From assembly GCA_000729835.1 (NCBI GenBank), contig JFHB01000193.1:1-58349 (forward strand): 58,349 bases of DNA, read 5' to 3'. Position 1 is the first letter of the stretch. Every line of letters begins with the position of its first letter. The stretch comes from Atkinsonella hypoxylon. Taxonomy: Eukaryota; Ascomycota; Sordariomycetes; Hypocreales; Clavicipitaceae. The position numbers and the translations under genes are program-made. Under the pieces are notes generated by a model, which saw only the letters and a program-made list of their open reading frames with translations, ran no database searches and was not told where the DNA came from. Below, in pieces: positions 22,389 to 32,670 of the stretch.

Positions 22389-25300
22389 CTACTCCTTCTG
22401 TGCCCGAGAGCGATCGCCATCTTTGTCTGCCAGAAACATGGCCTTGAAGTCAGCATTGCTACGCTGCGCGGTAGATGCCACGGCTTCAGCTCCCGTCTTG
22501 ATAGTTTCAGCCCCCAATGAAGGGGCAGCTTTTCTTGGAACAAAATTCAAAACCCTCTTGGGACCAGACCTGCCCGGTGCAGGGCGACGAATCGCTTGGG
22601 GAGGGGGCATGAGTCCTCCCTTGTGTTTCGCAGCCTGCTGTGTCTGTTGTGTGTCATTCGCACTCTTGTCCTTGTTATCTGGTCGATTTCGCCGAAGCTC
22701 GTCTGGAGTTCCTGTACGAAGCTTGTGGCCCTCATACTCCATACTATTCAGTTGAAGAGCGGCCTTTCCAGCTGTCGTAATGTCCGTGAATTCAATAATG
22801 GCACCACCATGACCAGGCTGGTGAATGAGTTTAATGATCGACCCAAGTGGTTCGACAAGAGCCCTAATGCGAGCATCATTGACAGTGTCCGGAAGACCCA
22901 TGAGCGCAATAGTCCTGGCCGCAATGTCTGAAGCCGATGGCTTGGCGTGACTCTGTGTGTTATTATTCACTGGCGCATCGCCTTCATCGTCGAGCGCCGA
23001 GCCGGGAGCATCGGGTGCAGAGGCGCGCTGGAAGTCTGATACTTTCGCTGTAGGCTTCACTTTAGTCTCCTTTGAAATTTCAACTTGGAGAATCTGAGAG
23101 TGAAATTTGGTATTGTTCAACTCATCAACAGCCTTCAAAGCCTGCTCTCTCGTCGCAAATTCCAAAAAAGCAAAGCCTCGGCTTCGGCCAGCCATATTCT
23201 GCGGTATGTTGACTCTTTGAATCGTTCCACACTTGCCGAACACACCACGAAGGTCGGCTTCCGAAGCTGCTGGATCCAAATTGCAAATACGAACCTCACG
23301 ACCTTCGGCAATAGCACCTTCGCGAGTCTTTTTCCGCTGCGGGTCAGAGTATCTTGCAAGGAGCCTGAACTTTCTATCGAGAAGCTTGCCCTCTTTTGCG
23401 ACAGCTTTGGCAGATGCTTCTCTATCAACAAACGAGATGTAGCAGAAGCGACGATGCGTGTTGACCTTTAAGCTGGGCCAACGAATGCTCAATATCTCGC
23501 CGCAATCTTGAAACAGTTCTCTCATGTACTTCTCATCAGCAGCTGGAGGGTAATTCGCAACATACACCGTTAAATCATGACCCGGCTGCACGCTGATCTG
23601 TGACTCGCCAAAATATTTACCATCTCTGAGCAGAGCAGATTGGGCTTCTTCCGTTGATCGATACTCAATGAGCGCGGTTGTAGTTTGCATTTGTTCATCC
23701 TTGACAAAGGCTGTGATGTTGTTGATGTGGCCGTATGGTCGAAAATACTTGCGGATTTCAGTATGCGTTGCCTCGAAAGGTAGATTAGTTACAAGAATGG
23801 TCGAATTTTCTCTATCACGCTTTAACAATAGGCTATTTGACGCGTCATGGACGCCTTCGTTGTCATTTCTCTGACGCTTGTTGACATTGCGTTCGTCATC
23901 ATTGGATGATTCCACAAACGACTCGCGCTTTCTTTTAAAATTGCTCGGCGAGGACTCCGTATCAGCGTTCGACTGCTCCAGGTGTTGTGCCTCTGCTTGG
24001 GCTTCATAGTAGGCAGCGTATTGTGCAGCCTGGGCTTCTTCCTCTCGCTTTCGTCGATGCCTCAGAGCTTTCTGCGACTGATGGACAAAGTCATCGGCCT
24101 GGCGTGCCACCTCTGGCTTTTCATACAAGCTGCAATGCTGCGAGTAGACCTCCAAGATTTTCTCTGGCCAATCAATCGACCTGCGAGTTGCAGCGGAATG
24201 CAGAGTTGTCGTGGCTGTCGACAGGGCATCGTCAGCTGCGCCCTGAGATTGAATGGACGAAAAGATGAACATCTCCCACATGTATCTATTAATCCAGAAA
24301 TCATAGCTGTCGGCATAGATGGTGTTTTTCTCAAGCTTGTTCCAAATAGACCTGGCCTCATTGGGTACGGCCTTTATTTCTGTTAAAAACTGGATGTAAA
24401 TCCTTTCCAATCGATATTTCGGGTCGCCTTGGAAAGCTTTGCCATATTTCTTTTTCCCTGTCTTCGCCACCAAGTCCATGGAGGCTTTCAACTCAGCCTC
24501 CATAGCTTTTACATCACGATCATTTGTTGCCTGTTTTGCAGCTGTCCTTCTTAGGTATGTACACCATGCACTATGCACGTTGATCATACCCTCCAAGCCA
24601 TCGCTGCAAAGCTGTTCGTCAACGGTCGCGGCGTCTTTTATGGAAGCAATTTCATCATACGGAAGGCCAGCTTCTTCGGCACATTGTACGTATCTAGCCC
24701 AAAGTCTTCCCGAAGTCGGACAATGTTGGACGGCTCTCCGAGATGCTTCGAGGCCCGGAGTTGTAAAAGATGGTGTATCAGAAGTCCGAGACAGAAACAC
24801 TATGTAATCGTGCCATGTGTCTTCATCTGTTGCAAATAATCCAGTCAATGCTCTGTCAAACAAGCCGCAACAGAGGCGAGTCGAAAGCTGCGCGTCACAA
24901 TTCTTTTCCTTGGTTTGACGCATTTCCCAGTCTAGATATTGCCGAAGTTGTGACTTTTGGGCATCGATATCCCCATCGCGCTCCGCTTTCTTCAGTTTCA
25001 GCTCGAAGGGGTCACGTAACTCGATAGCCTTTCGGGGTTCTTGAGCTCGAGTTGTGATTTCTTTCATGGTTCCTTCCCACTCGGACTGATTGTACTCGGA
25101 CAAGAAGCTGGAGAAGGATTGGGAGGTTTCATCCCAGGTAATGTGGGGTGTCGCGAGCCGATTGCAATAGAGTCCGGTTATCCGTTTCAAAAGCTCGGGC
25201 GTTTTGTGCGTGCGGAAATTTTCAATCTCGACAGTGATCCAGCGGTCCCAGAGCTGATGGCTATCGCCCAAGCGATACTGAATAGCCTCATAGCCTTGTT

Positions 25301-25571
25301 GCCATAGCTCCAACGAAGCATCTGAGGAGAAAAGCTCCTGGCCTATCACCTGCTCATCTTCCGTCCACCCCGCATCGCTGGATTTGCTACTTTCGCAAAG
25401 ATCCTGGAAGAAGGTGCAGTATGCGAGCCACAACCCCAAGCTACCGGGTTCTGCACCGACGGCACGTCTGTAAAGCTCCAGTATTTTGACACGATGCTCG
25501 AGGTCAGATGCGTTGCGCGCAGACTCTTCGATGTAGGCAGTCCAGCTGCTTTCACCTACAGGGTTGGCCAT
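22389..25571 (-). CDS. prp24: SART3/Prp24-type U4/U6 snRNP assembly factor
   Basis: Single exon, 1060 residues from the ATG at 25571 (MANPVGESSWTAYIEESARN). The N-terminal half is a HAT-repeat array with many W...Y/F-type helices (for example LWLAYCTFFQDL, YDFWINRYMWEMFIF). A charged linker carries nuclear-type basic patches (KRKRES). Four RRMs follow: STILVTNLPFEATHTEIRKY, LTVYVANYPPAADEKYMREL, VRICNLDPAASEADLRGVFG, and a weaker one beginning RTIALMGLPDTVNDARIRAL. The extreme C-terminus has NADFKAMFL, the LSm-interaction motif that lets Prp24/SART3 bind the Lsm2-8 ring on U6 snRNA. The family anneals U4 to U6 when recycling the spliceosome. Yeast Prp24 lacks the HAT half, so the architecture is closer to human SART3 and the fission yeast protein. 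An in-frame GTG 12 bases upstream is not the likely start. Confidence 0.94.
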   Translation of the reverse strand: MANPVGESSWTAYIEESARNASDLEHRVKILELYRRAVGAEPGSLGLWLAYCTFFQDLCESSKSSDAGWTEDEQVIGQELFSSDASLELWQQGYEAIQYRLGDSHQLWDRWITVEIENFRTHKTPELLKRITGLYCNRLATPHITWDETSQSFSSFLSEYNQSEWEGTMKEITTRAQEPRKAIELRDPFELKLKKAERDGDIDAQKSQLRQYLDWEMRQTKEKNCDAQLSTRLCCGLFDRALTGLFATDEDTWHDYIVFLSRTSDTPSFTTPGLEASRRAVQHCPTSGRLWARYVQCAEEAGLPYDEIASIKDAATVDEQLCSDGLEGMINVHSAWCTYLRRTAAKQATNDRDVKAMEAELKASMDLVAKTGKKKYGKAFQGDPKYRLERIYIQFLTEIKAVPNEARSIWNKLEKNTIYADSYDFWINRYMWEMFIFSSIQSQGAADDALSTATTTLHSAATRRSIDWPEKILEVYSQHCSLYEKPEVARQADDFVHQSQKALRHRRKREEEAQAAQYAAYYEAQAEAQHLEQSNADTESSPSNFKRKRESFVESSNDDERNVNKRQRNDNEGVHDASNSLLLKRDRENSTILVTNLPFEATHTEIRKYFRPYGHINNITAFVKDEQMQTTTALIEYRSTEEAQSALLRDGKYFGESQISVQPGHDLTVYVANYPPAADEKYMRELFQDCGEILSIRWPSLKVNTHRRFCYISFVDREASAKAVAKEGKLLDRKFRLLARYSDPQRKKTREGAIAEGREVRICNLDPAASEADLRGVFGKCGTIQRVNIPQNMAGRSRGFAFLEFATREQALKAVDELNNTKFHSQILQVEISKETKVKPTAKVSDFQRASAPDAPGSALDDEGDAPVNNNTQSHAKPSASDIAARTIALMGLPDTVNDARIRALVEPLGSIIKLIHQPGHGGAIIEFTDITTAGKAALQLNSMEYEGHKLRTGTPDELRRNRPDNKDKSANDTQQTQQAAKHKGGLMPPPQAIRRPAPGRSGPKRVLNFVPRKAAPSLGAETIKTGAEAVASTAQRSNADFKAMFLADKDGDRSRAQKE

Positions 25572-27996
25572 TGTCTCGGTCACGTTGGGAGTATGCTTGC
25601 GATGCGATGCGATGCGGCATGGCTTGGGATGAAGAGCTGACAGGGAAGCCGAGACGTGATGTAAAAAGACAAAGAATCAACATGCTGCGACGATGTCCTG
25701 GAGAGGCACAATAAGGTACCTAGGTACTTACCTAAGGTAGCTAGCTCTATGTATTAGTGGAATGACGACACAAGCTGCCCGCAGACAGCGGCAAGGCCTG
25801 GTCGACAGCTGTTGACAACAGTGGGCCAGCTGCCGGCTAGTTGGGGCTGCAGCCCGGCCAAAGGAGCCAAGTAGTGAAGGCCGCAGCTGCCAGACAGGCG
25901 TTGTTTTGCGTCATTATGAAAAGCAGCAAGGGAAGGAGAAGCGAATTCCCGCTTTGCTTCTATACCTAAGCATTGTGGAGTTGGTGAGCTTCTTATTCTT
26001 ACTTGGTTTTTTTAATTGAATCGTCCGGCTAGGGCAAAATGCAGCAGCTTATTCCAACACTTCCCCTCGTCTATGATGCCGATAAATTCGGCTGGCATTA
26101 GCATACTAGTGTATTATGGTAACGAGACCTCTATGTGTCACGCGTCGTGAACAGCAGGCGACAACATCGCAAACAGTGTTTTGGATCAATACTCGGTCCG
26201 TCATTATCATCTCATGCTGCGACTGGTGGATGGTTGCTCACACCACTACGTAATCATGTTGCAGCATAATGCCTAGCGTAATGCTCAGCAACGAGCCGCC
26301 CCCAAATTCAGCTACTTCGAAACTATGGCTTGTATTCTGATTAGTTTGGATGCTTCTAAAAGTTCTAGGCAGCAAAACTATCTCCCCGCAAAAAGGGTCC
26401 GCTAGGCAAGCCGGGCCATACTCCGCTCCGTCTCTTCTACTTATTAAGCGAAACGTCATCATCCAGCGACTGGAATGTTGTAATGTTAGGTTATATGTAT
26501 TAGCAAGCGCCTGCGGAGTATTAGAGGGGCACTCTGCTCATCTTAGCTCGTCTCAGGTGCAGGTAGGTAGACTTCCAGACGCGCAGCACAAGCCATCGCT
26601 AGTGTGAATTAGTGGCATCAATGTGAGCCGCTGCTAGAAGTTGCTACTAAAGCCGCTGCTGTTCATTGGTAATACTCCACGTCGCGCTAATACTCCGTAC
26701 ACTGAGAGGCTTTGCATAAGCAGCCCGTTACCATCGTGCAAATGCTCCACTTTTACCTGAGATGGGATGAGCCCCTCTTCTCGCTTCGAGAATGGCAAGC
26801 ACGCAGGTCCCATTTTGTCGATCACCTAAATACCCACAGCGCGTCAAAATCCTTATGTACATATGTACAAATGCCCCATATGCATATATGCACATATATA
26901 TTGTCCAGCCAGGACGACGTGATCGACTGTCGCGTCGAAAAAGCAAATTGAACTAACTTTCTTATGTCTTGGCGCAGTGGTTCATGCGCGTACTCCGTAC
27001 ACGACACAGCATGTCTCAGGCTCGCTTCGCACGGTTTTAAATCAGGTAATTAGTCCAAACCCAGTTCGACTTTTATTACAATTAATTATGGAGTAGCATG
27101 TTCATGCTTGGCCCCTCCCTATAGCTTGTGACTTTCAAGGCATGAATACGGAGTAACTAATGATGGCGATAGCACATAATGCGGCGGGCCACATCATCCA
27201 CATCCAAGCCTGTCATCAAACTCTGCCGGAGTACGGGGTATAAAAGAAAAAGAAAAGAACAGAAAAAGAAGAGGGGTGTAGTGATTGCCTTCATGTAGTC
27301 CACCCTCCTCCCCCTCCGCCCCGGCGCGCAGGATGGACTATATACGAGTCGCTTGATTATGTCGATTCGATCCACTACGGACCGGAACAGTATCTGGGTT
27401 TTCTGGGTTTCTTATATTAATATCCATGGAACTGCGTCATGGAACTGCGTCAGGTGAATAGCAACAGTATGTACTAGGTACTGCGAACCTCGCATTGAAC
27501 ATATGCCTGGTCGAAAGTGCCACGACACCTCTTGTCGAGTACAAGTGTCGTGTTAACGTACACTATTAACAAATCACTACAGTACATCCAACCCAGAGTT
27601 GACTCCAAAGCGGATTGGAGAGGCGTCGTCTAAGCCAGGAACCCATGTGTTCCGAGCTAAAGTCTCCATCTTACCGGAAGCCCAACAATGCTAAACGGCC
27701 ATCGGGCAAGCCATTCAGCTCCTTGGGATCCTGTTATGGCAATCTACCCCGGTCAAGACAGACCAGGGGAGCATGCCGTACTAGCAACTCTCAACTACTT
27801 TCAATACAGCGTCATGCGCTTCGCATGTTACCAAAGCTGGGACCAGCACAAATATGTCCGTGCCTCTCTCTACCCACCAAGCCAGCCCTCTCCAACGTTC
27901 TGATTTTTTCTTTAACACCCTCTCTTCTCCCTTGTTCATCTCATTCGAAGCTAGTCTTTCGGGTTTATCCGATTTCCCTGCCACCATAAAAACAAA
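25572..27996. other. Gene-empty 2.4 kb with dispersed short motifs
   Basis: No supported gene. Next to the Prp24-like start is a GATGC pentamer run (~25600-25615). An AGGTACCTAGGTA element lies at 25714-25726. Exact TACGGAGTA motifs, on either strand, lie at 26691, 26991 and 27147. A 13-bp direct repeat (ATGGAACTGCGTC) occurs twice near 27425-27452. The last few hundred bases are C/T-rich and probably the leader and promoter of the ankyrin gene. Confidence 0.7.
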
Positions 27997-30900
27997 ATGA
28001 GCAACCAGCCCATTGACTGGTTATCCAGGGATCGACTTGCTAAAGGCGATTTCGTCCGGGACGATGCCTTACTTTCCCCTAAAGACTCATTTGCATTTGA
28101 TCTAAAAGAAGCACTTGACCTTCCGCCGCCCACCCCAAACTCGGCTTCTGCTTCTGCTTCAATCATCTCTGCTCCGTCGTTGACTAGGCATTTAGACGCT
28201 GAGCCGCCTCTACTGAACAATAGGCCCTCTTATCAGTCACCACCACCTCCGTCACAAACCCAATCATCGAGTACCAATACCTGCCGCGGTGTACCTCGCC
28301 GGGGTTCCAACATGGCGTCCACGAGCAAGGCTCAATCCCAATGCCTTCAACTCTGTACTACAGTGTCAGCGGCATGCGACCAAGTTGCTGAGAAGATGTC
28401 CGAATACATTACTTCAGTCAAGCATCTGCCCCACAGCTTTGGGCCGCTGGCGAATGATGTTCTCGATACATGTCAAGTTCTTTCCTACATCGAGGCAGGT
28501 CTCGGCGAAGCTACTCGCAACCAAGAGTCGCTTCCTCTCGATATGATTGCCTTGTTGGACAAGAAGTTCCGAGCTGCGCAGGCCAACTTCCGTGGTCTCG
28601 ATCTGTTGGTGAGCAAAGAGCTGGAATATGAGCGAAAGGGATCTATGGGGCGGATGAGACGCGGCTTTGGCAAAATGTTTGGGGACAACAGCCTCGAGAA
28701 GATGTCTCAGACACTGGCCAAAACCCGCGAGGACATGAAAGTCACCACGCTCATGTTCCAGTGGAAACTCGGAGCTGATCACATGGAGAGCGAGCTGGGC
28801 ATTGGTTACATCGGTCTAGCTTCGGCTCTAGAAGGACCAGAACATCGACTTCAACGCTCGGAGTCAATAGTTTCAGGTGACAAATCATCAAATCATCGTG
28901 TGCCAGTCAATATTACTCCACAGCATCAACGCAGTGTTGAGGACCACCATCTTGCATTGCGGGAACACTCTCATCTGCCCGTGTTGCCCCCAGTTCCCAA
29001 GTCTACAAGGTTGAACGTTTACGGACAACACGAGTCTGTAAGCGGGGAGAGCAATGGATATGGTGCTGTATCTGATTACACTCAACTGGGCCCGATCCCA
29101 CGGTATGCTAATAGCTCCAATGCGAGCTCATATGATGGGCAGCACAGCAGAAAGACAGTACCAGATCGTATGATGGCAAATGACGAAGCAAACGCAACAA
29201 GTTCGGCATTGGACGAGATAGTGGCCGATATCAAAGCTCTCGAATTGGATAACTCCAAGACAATTCACATGAAAAGCGAACCTTACAGCATGCCTCGCCG
29301 AAGGCCTCGAAGCAATATTGATGCTGACAGAGCGAATGTCGAGCAAATCCTCGTGTCTGCCGTCCGTGCCGGCGATCATAAACTCGTCACCCAGCTGCTC
29401 GACCGCGGTGCCTCACCCGACACTGGCTCGGAGGCACACGCGCTCAACGAGGCCATTCTTAGGCTTGATGCCGAGAGCGTGCGTCTTTTGCTCCTCTACG
29501 GCGCTGATCCCAACGCGACCGACACGGACGGTGTCAGTCCCCTCGTCGTAGCAACTGAGAAATCATATCTCGATGGGGCCATTGCCCTTTTGAAATATGG
29601 CGCAGACCCCAATATGTCTACTGGGCCGGAGACGGACTGTCCTGTTTCCATCGCAGCCGTGGCCAATAACGTCAGGTTCACCCATCTGTTTCTCATGTAT
29701 GGGGGCAATGCGAACCAGACCACGGCCGACGGCAACACTGTCCTCATTGGGGCCATCAACAAGAAGACACCCAAACATCTCATTGATATGCTACTTAATT
29801 ACGGTGCGGGTCCTAATGAGAAGAATCGAGAGGGTAAGACTGCCCTGTTCGAAGCCATTACCAGCGCTAGGACCGATATCGTGAGCAGCCTCATTGAGCA
29901 CGGAGCCAACACCAATCTTCCTGGTCCTAAGCACATGCTGTGGCCAGCTGTACACCATTCGTCATGCTTGCAAGTTCTCCTAGTCAACGGCGCGGACCAC
30001 AAGAAATGCCCTGGTATCCTGGAGCTCGCAGCTAGTATCAATAACCTTGAGTCGATGCGTATCCTGCTGAATGCTGGGGTTGACCCCAACTCTAAGAAGG
30101 ACGGAGTGTACACACCACTCTGTACGGCTATTCGAGACAATCGCAAAGACATTTTCGACCTCTTGCTCCGCAGCGGCGCCGACCCCAACGTCCCAGCCAG
30201 TGAATACCCTTGTTTCAAGTGCGTCACGCACCACAGAGAACAGTACTTACCAGCTCTCGTGGCAGTCGGTGGCAACCTGAACTCACCCAAGGGCATCTTA
30301 GAGACGGCCGTGACATCCAAGAACGGACCAGCCTTGAAATGGCTTCTGGATCAAGGTATCGACCCGAATGAGAAATCCCCCAAAGGCTACACACCACTCA
30401 CAAGTGCCATTCGCGACAACGACATTGGCTTCGTCGACATGCTTCTCTCCCGAGGAGCCAACCCCAACATTCGCGGCCAGGACTGGCCCGTCTGCATGGC
30501 TGTGCGCAATCCAGAGATCCTAGCGCGCATCCTGGCCGTGCTGCCAGAGCCACGGGCCTTTAAGGGCGTCATGGAGATGGCAGTCGTAGCCAACCAGCTC
30601 GAATCCGTCAAGCTCCTCCTCGCGGCAGGTGTTTCGGTTGAAGACAAGAATGGTGGGGTATTTTCGCCTCTAACATCCGCTCTTCGCGAGTACCGGAAAG
30701 ACATTGTCCAATTCCTCATCAACGAGGGACGAGCCGATGTCAATGCCCCGGGCGAGCATCTTCCCATCGTGAAAGCACTGCGACGGTGTGCTACCGAGCA
30801 CACTGAGATGATTGACATGCTACTGGACAAGGGCGCTGACCCCAACAAGATTTACAGAGGCTGGAACGGCATCATGCAAGCCATCGAGAATGGCGACATA

Positions 30901-31038
30901 GAGATGCTCAAGAAGTTGGCGCAGAAGTCTGGAGTAGATCTGGACGTCAAGGATGAGCTCGGTCGCACAGTTACAGAGATTGCCAGGTCAAGAAGATGGG
31001 ATGAGGCCGTGGAAGTTCTGCGCGCCCATGCCCGATAA
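27997..31038 (+). CDS. Ankyrin-repeat protein with helical N-terminal domain
   Basis: Single exon, 1013 residues. Residues 1-105 are low-complexity and Pro/Ser-rich. Residues ~106-265 form a predicted helical region (SQCLQLCTTVSAACDQVAEK and on) with a basic Gly/Arg/Lys/Phe patch RMRRGFGKMFG. It recalls the helical N-terminal domains of fungal STAND and HeLo-like proteins, but I cannot confirm the family. Residues ~270-445 are polar and probably disordered. From ~445 to the end run about fifteen ankyrin repeats with GADPN/GVDPN turns. Within them, a block of ~92 residues recurs three times, starting near residues 672, 764 and 855. Each block opens with GILE/GVME and contains TPLxxAIRDN or a variant. 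There is no signal peptide and no membrane segment. The function is unknown; ankyrin arrays mediate protein binding. It is flanked by gene-poor DNA on both sides. Confidence 0.88.
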   Translation: MSNQPIDWLSRDRLAKGDFVRDDALLSPKDSFAFDLKEALDLPPPTPNSASASASIISAPSLTRHLDAEPPLLNNRPSYQSPPPPSQTQSSSTNTCRGVPRRGSNMASTSKAQSQCLQLCTTVSAACDQVAEKMSEYITSVKHLPHSFGPLANDVLDTCQVLSYIEAGLGEATRNQESLPLDMIALLDKKFRAAQANFRGLDLLVSKELEYERKGSMGRMRRGFGKMFGDNSLEKMSQTLAKTREDMKVTTLMFQWKLGADHMESELGIGYIGLASALEGPEHRLQRSESIVSGDKSSNHRVPVNITPQHQRSVEDHHLALREHSHLPVLPPVPKSTRLNVYGQHESVSGESNGYGAVSDYTQLGPIPRYANSSNASSYDGQHSRKTVPDRMMANDEANATSSALDEIVADIKALELDNSKTIHMKSEPYSMPRRRPRSNIDADRANVEQILVSAVRAGDHKLVTQLLDRGASPDTGSEAHALNEAILRLDAESVRLLLLYGADPNATDTDGVSPLVVATEKSYLDGAIALLKYGADPNMSTGPETDCPVSIAAVANNVRFTHLFLMYGGNANQTTADGNTVLIGAINKKTPKHLIDMLLNYGAGPNEKNREGKTALFEAITSARTDIVSSLIEHGANTNLPGPKHMLWPAVHHSSCLQVLLVNGADHKKCPGILELAASINNLESMRILLNAGVDPNSKKDGVYTPLCTAIRDNRKDIFDLLLRSGADPNVPASEYPCFKCVTHHREQYLPALVAVGGNLNSPKGILETAVTSKNGPALKWLLDQGIDPNEKSPKGYTPLTSAIRDNDIGFVDMLLSRGANPNIRGQDWPVCMAVRNPEILARILAVLPEPRAFKGVMEMAVVANQLESVKLLLAAGVSVEDKNGGVFSPLTSALREYRKDIVQFLINEGRADVNAPGEHLPIVKALRRCATEHTEMIDMLLDKGADPNKIYRGWNGIMQAIENGDIEMLKKLAQKSGVDLDVKDELGRTVTEIARSRRWDEAVEVLRAHAR

Positions 31039-32181
31039 ATAGGGATTGTGTTTTTAATCAATTTTTTTCTCATTTAAAATTTTTTTTTTTTCTACAATCA
31101 TGCCATTTACATAGGATCTTTATTTTTGCGCTTCATTTAACCTTCATACCTGATACCACTCTTCTTTTTTATTGTTGGTGTATTTACTTGATAAATATTA
31201 TCCCAATAGACAAGCTTGTTGGGACGATCTTATGCACTACACCCCCAGACGCAGAAAGGCAGCTGCATAAAGCGCACGTCCGAAAAGTCGACTGTTCTAC
31301 AACTCGAGATTCAGTCTTAGCTTGATGCTTTACTTTGAGCACCAAAGTGGTGACAGTCTCTCTGAATCGCATTATCCCCGAGCAAGTGTACCTCGGGCGG
31401 CTATAGTGAGGTACGTATGCGACCAATCGCAGCATTTTTGTGTCGAGAAGAAAAAGTCCGGATGGATGTAGATGTAATAGGGGGAGTGCGATTCATAAAA
31501 GGTACCTCCATTCGCTTTGTGCACCATGCCGGGGATAGCTTCGTTAGGATCCGCATGTGCCCCGCAGCGTCGATCCCGATCGCATGTAAGCCGGGACCTT
31601 CCTTTCCCACTTTCCAACATAGTTAGCACAACTATTTCTATGATTCGGGCTCGCCTTGGGTTTTTCCTGCACCAGTTCTCTGATTCATCCTGTGAATCTT
31701 TTACCCTAAGCGATTGAAGATAGGTAACGATCTCAATGTCCTCTGAGGCTTGTACAAGACTAGTGCATCCAGAGCCTCTTCTTACGCTAGGGGTGGGTTC
31801 ACCCTGTTGTCCTTCTATGAGGGAAAGCATCACCTGCTTTACTTGCAAGCTCTGTGGATCCAGATAGACGAGAAGCTACAAGTTGTGAGGCTTTAGGGAC
31901 CTTGATAGGACGCCCCTGATCGCTAGGGGGCTAAGTGAGTCTGTAGATCAGTAGAAGTGCCTACGATTATGACAGTTTCAAAGAGCTACATTGTAGGTCT
32001 GGCAACCCACTAGGTAGCCTAGGGGCGGAATATTCCAATACACAAGGATTTTATAAATGAAGTAATATTACTAGTAGCTGTTAAGACCTTGATAAATGCT
32101 GCTTGTAAGGAAGCGATTACTCTAGCCTATTGTCACTGGTACTAGCTTAAAAGCCTTATAGAAGGATTCAAGGGGTAAGAT

Positions 32182-32259
32182 ATTGAGCTGCTACTAGAAG
32201 TCATTCGAAGTCGGTCCATCCCTTTGGCAGTGTTAAGAGAGCAATCTAGTCGCTTGTAG
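32182..32259 (+). pseudogene. Left copy of an inverted pair of decayed coding fragments
   Basis: In this frame the DNA encodes RSIPLAVLREQSSRL followed by TAG. It matches the minus-strand fragment at 32458-32670 (GSIPLAVLKEQARHYY). Over 42 nt I count 33 identities, and several differences are silent C/T changes. This suggests both derive from one coding sequence of a repeated gene or element. I do not recognise the protein. Confidence 0.4.
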
Positions 32260-32298
32260 GTACCTAGGTAACTAGTTAGTATACTGTTTTTCCCAGAT

Positions 32299-32320
32299 GC
32301 AAGGTACCTAGGTACCTTGC
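32299..32320. repeat. Perfect 22-bp palindrome around AGGTACCTAGGTACCT
   Basis: The 22 bases are identical to their own reverse complement. The core 13-mer AGGTACCTAGGTA occurs two more times in this window, at 25714-25726 and 32258-32270. Confidence 0.9.
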
Positions 32321-32457
32321 ATATACCGAAAATAAATGGGGCGGTGGCTGCTCGACTCCTACAGCCAATTACAGTCACTTAGCTGGTTCAGCAGTGGGTT
32401 GCTTAGCTAGCCCTAGGTACGACTACAACCTATACATATTGTAGTTATTCCTTACAT

Positions 32458-32670
32458 CTATAGAGAGTCAACATACATTATACCGTAATAGTGACGAGCT
32501 TGCTCCTTTAACACTGCCAAAGGAATAGAGCCATTGAGAAAAAGCCGGCCGTTACGGAGGTGAAGTCTTTGCGTCCTCAAAGAGACAGTGCAAGTACCCG
32601 CAATCTCCAAGTAGACAGAGATATACTTCTCAACGTACACTAGGGCTAGGCTATTCAGAGGTATCACCAA
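32458..32670 (-). pseudogene. Right copy of an inverted pair of decayed coding fragments
   Basis: A 70-codon open stretch contains LHLRNGRLFLNGSIPLAVLK followed by EQARHYYG, the same core as the plus-strand fragment near 32212-32253. The open stretch is too short and lacks flanking exons, so I treat it as a remnant of an unidentified family or mobile element. The two cores lie about 240 bases apart in opposite orientation. Confidence 0.4.

Noticed and set aside
26964..27050. tRNA-like A box (TGGCGCAGTGG) followed ~60 bases later by a weak B-box-like GGTTTTAAATC
   Set aside because: No acceptor stem pairs the two ends and the B box is poor. At most it is a decayed pol III element, and I do not call it a tRNA.
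31372..31848. 158-codon minus-strand frame
   Set aside because: It starts at a TTG and shows no family pattern that I recognise. It may be part of the same decayed locus, but it is not supported as a gene.
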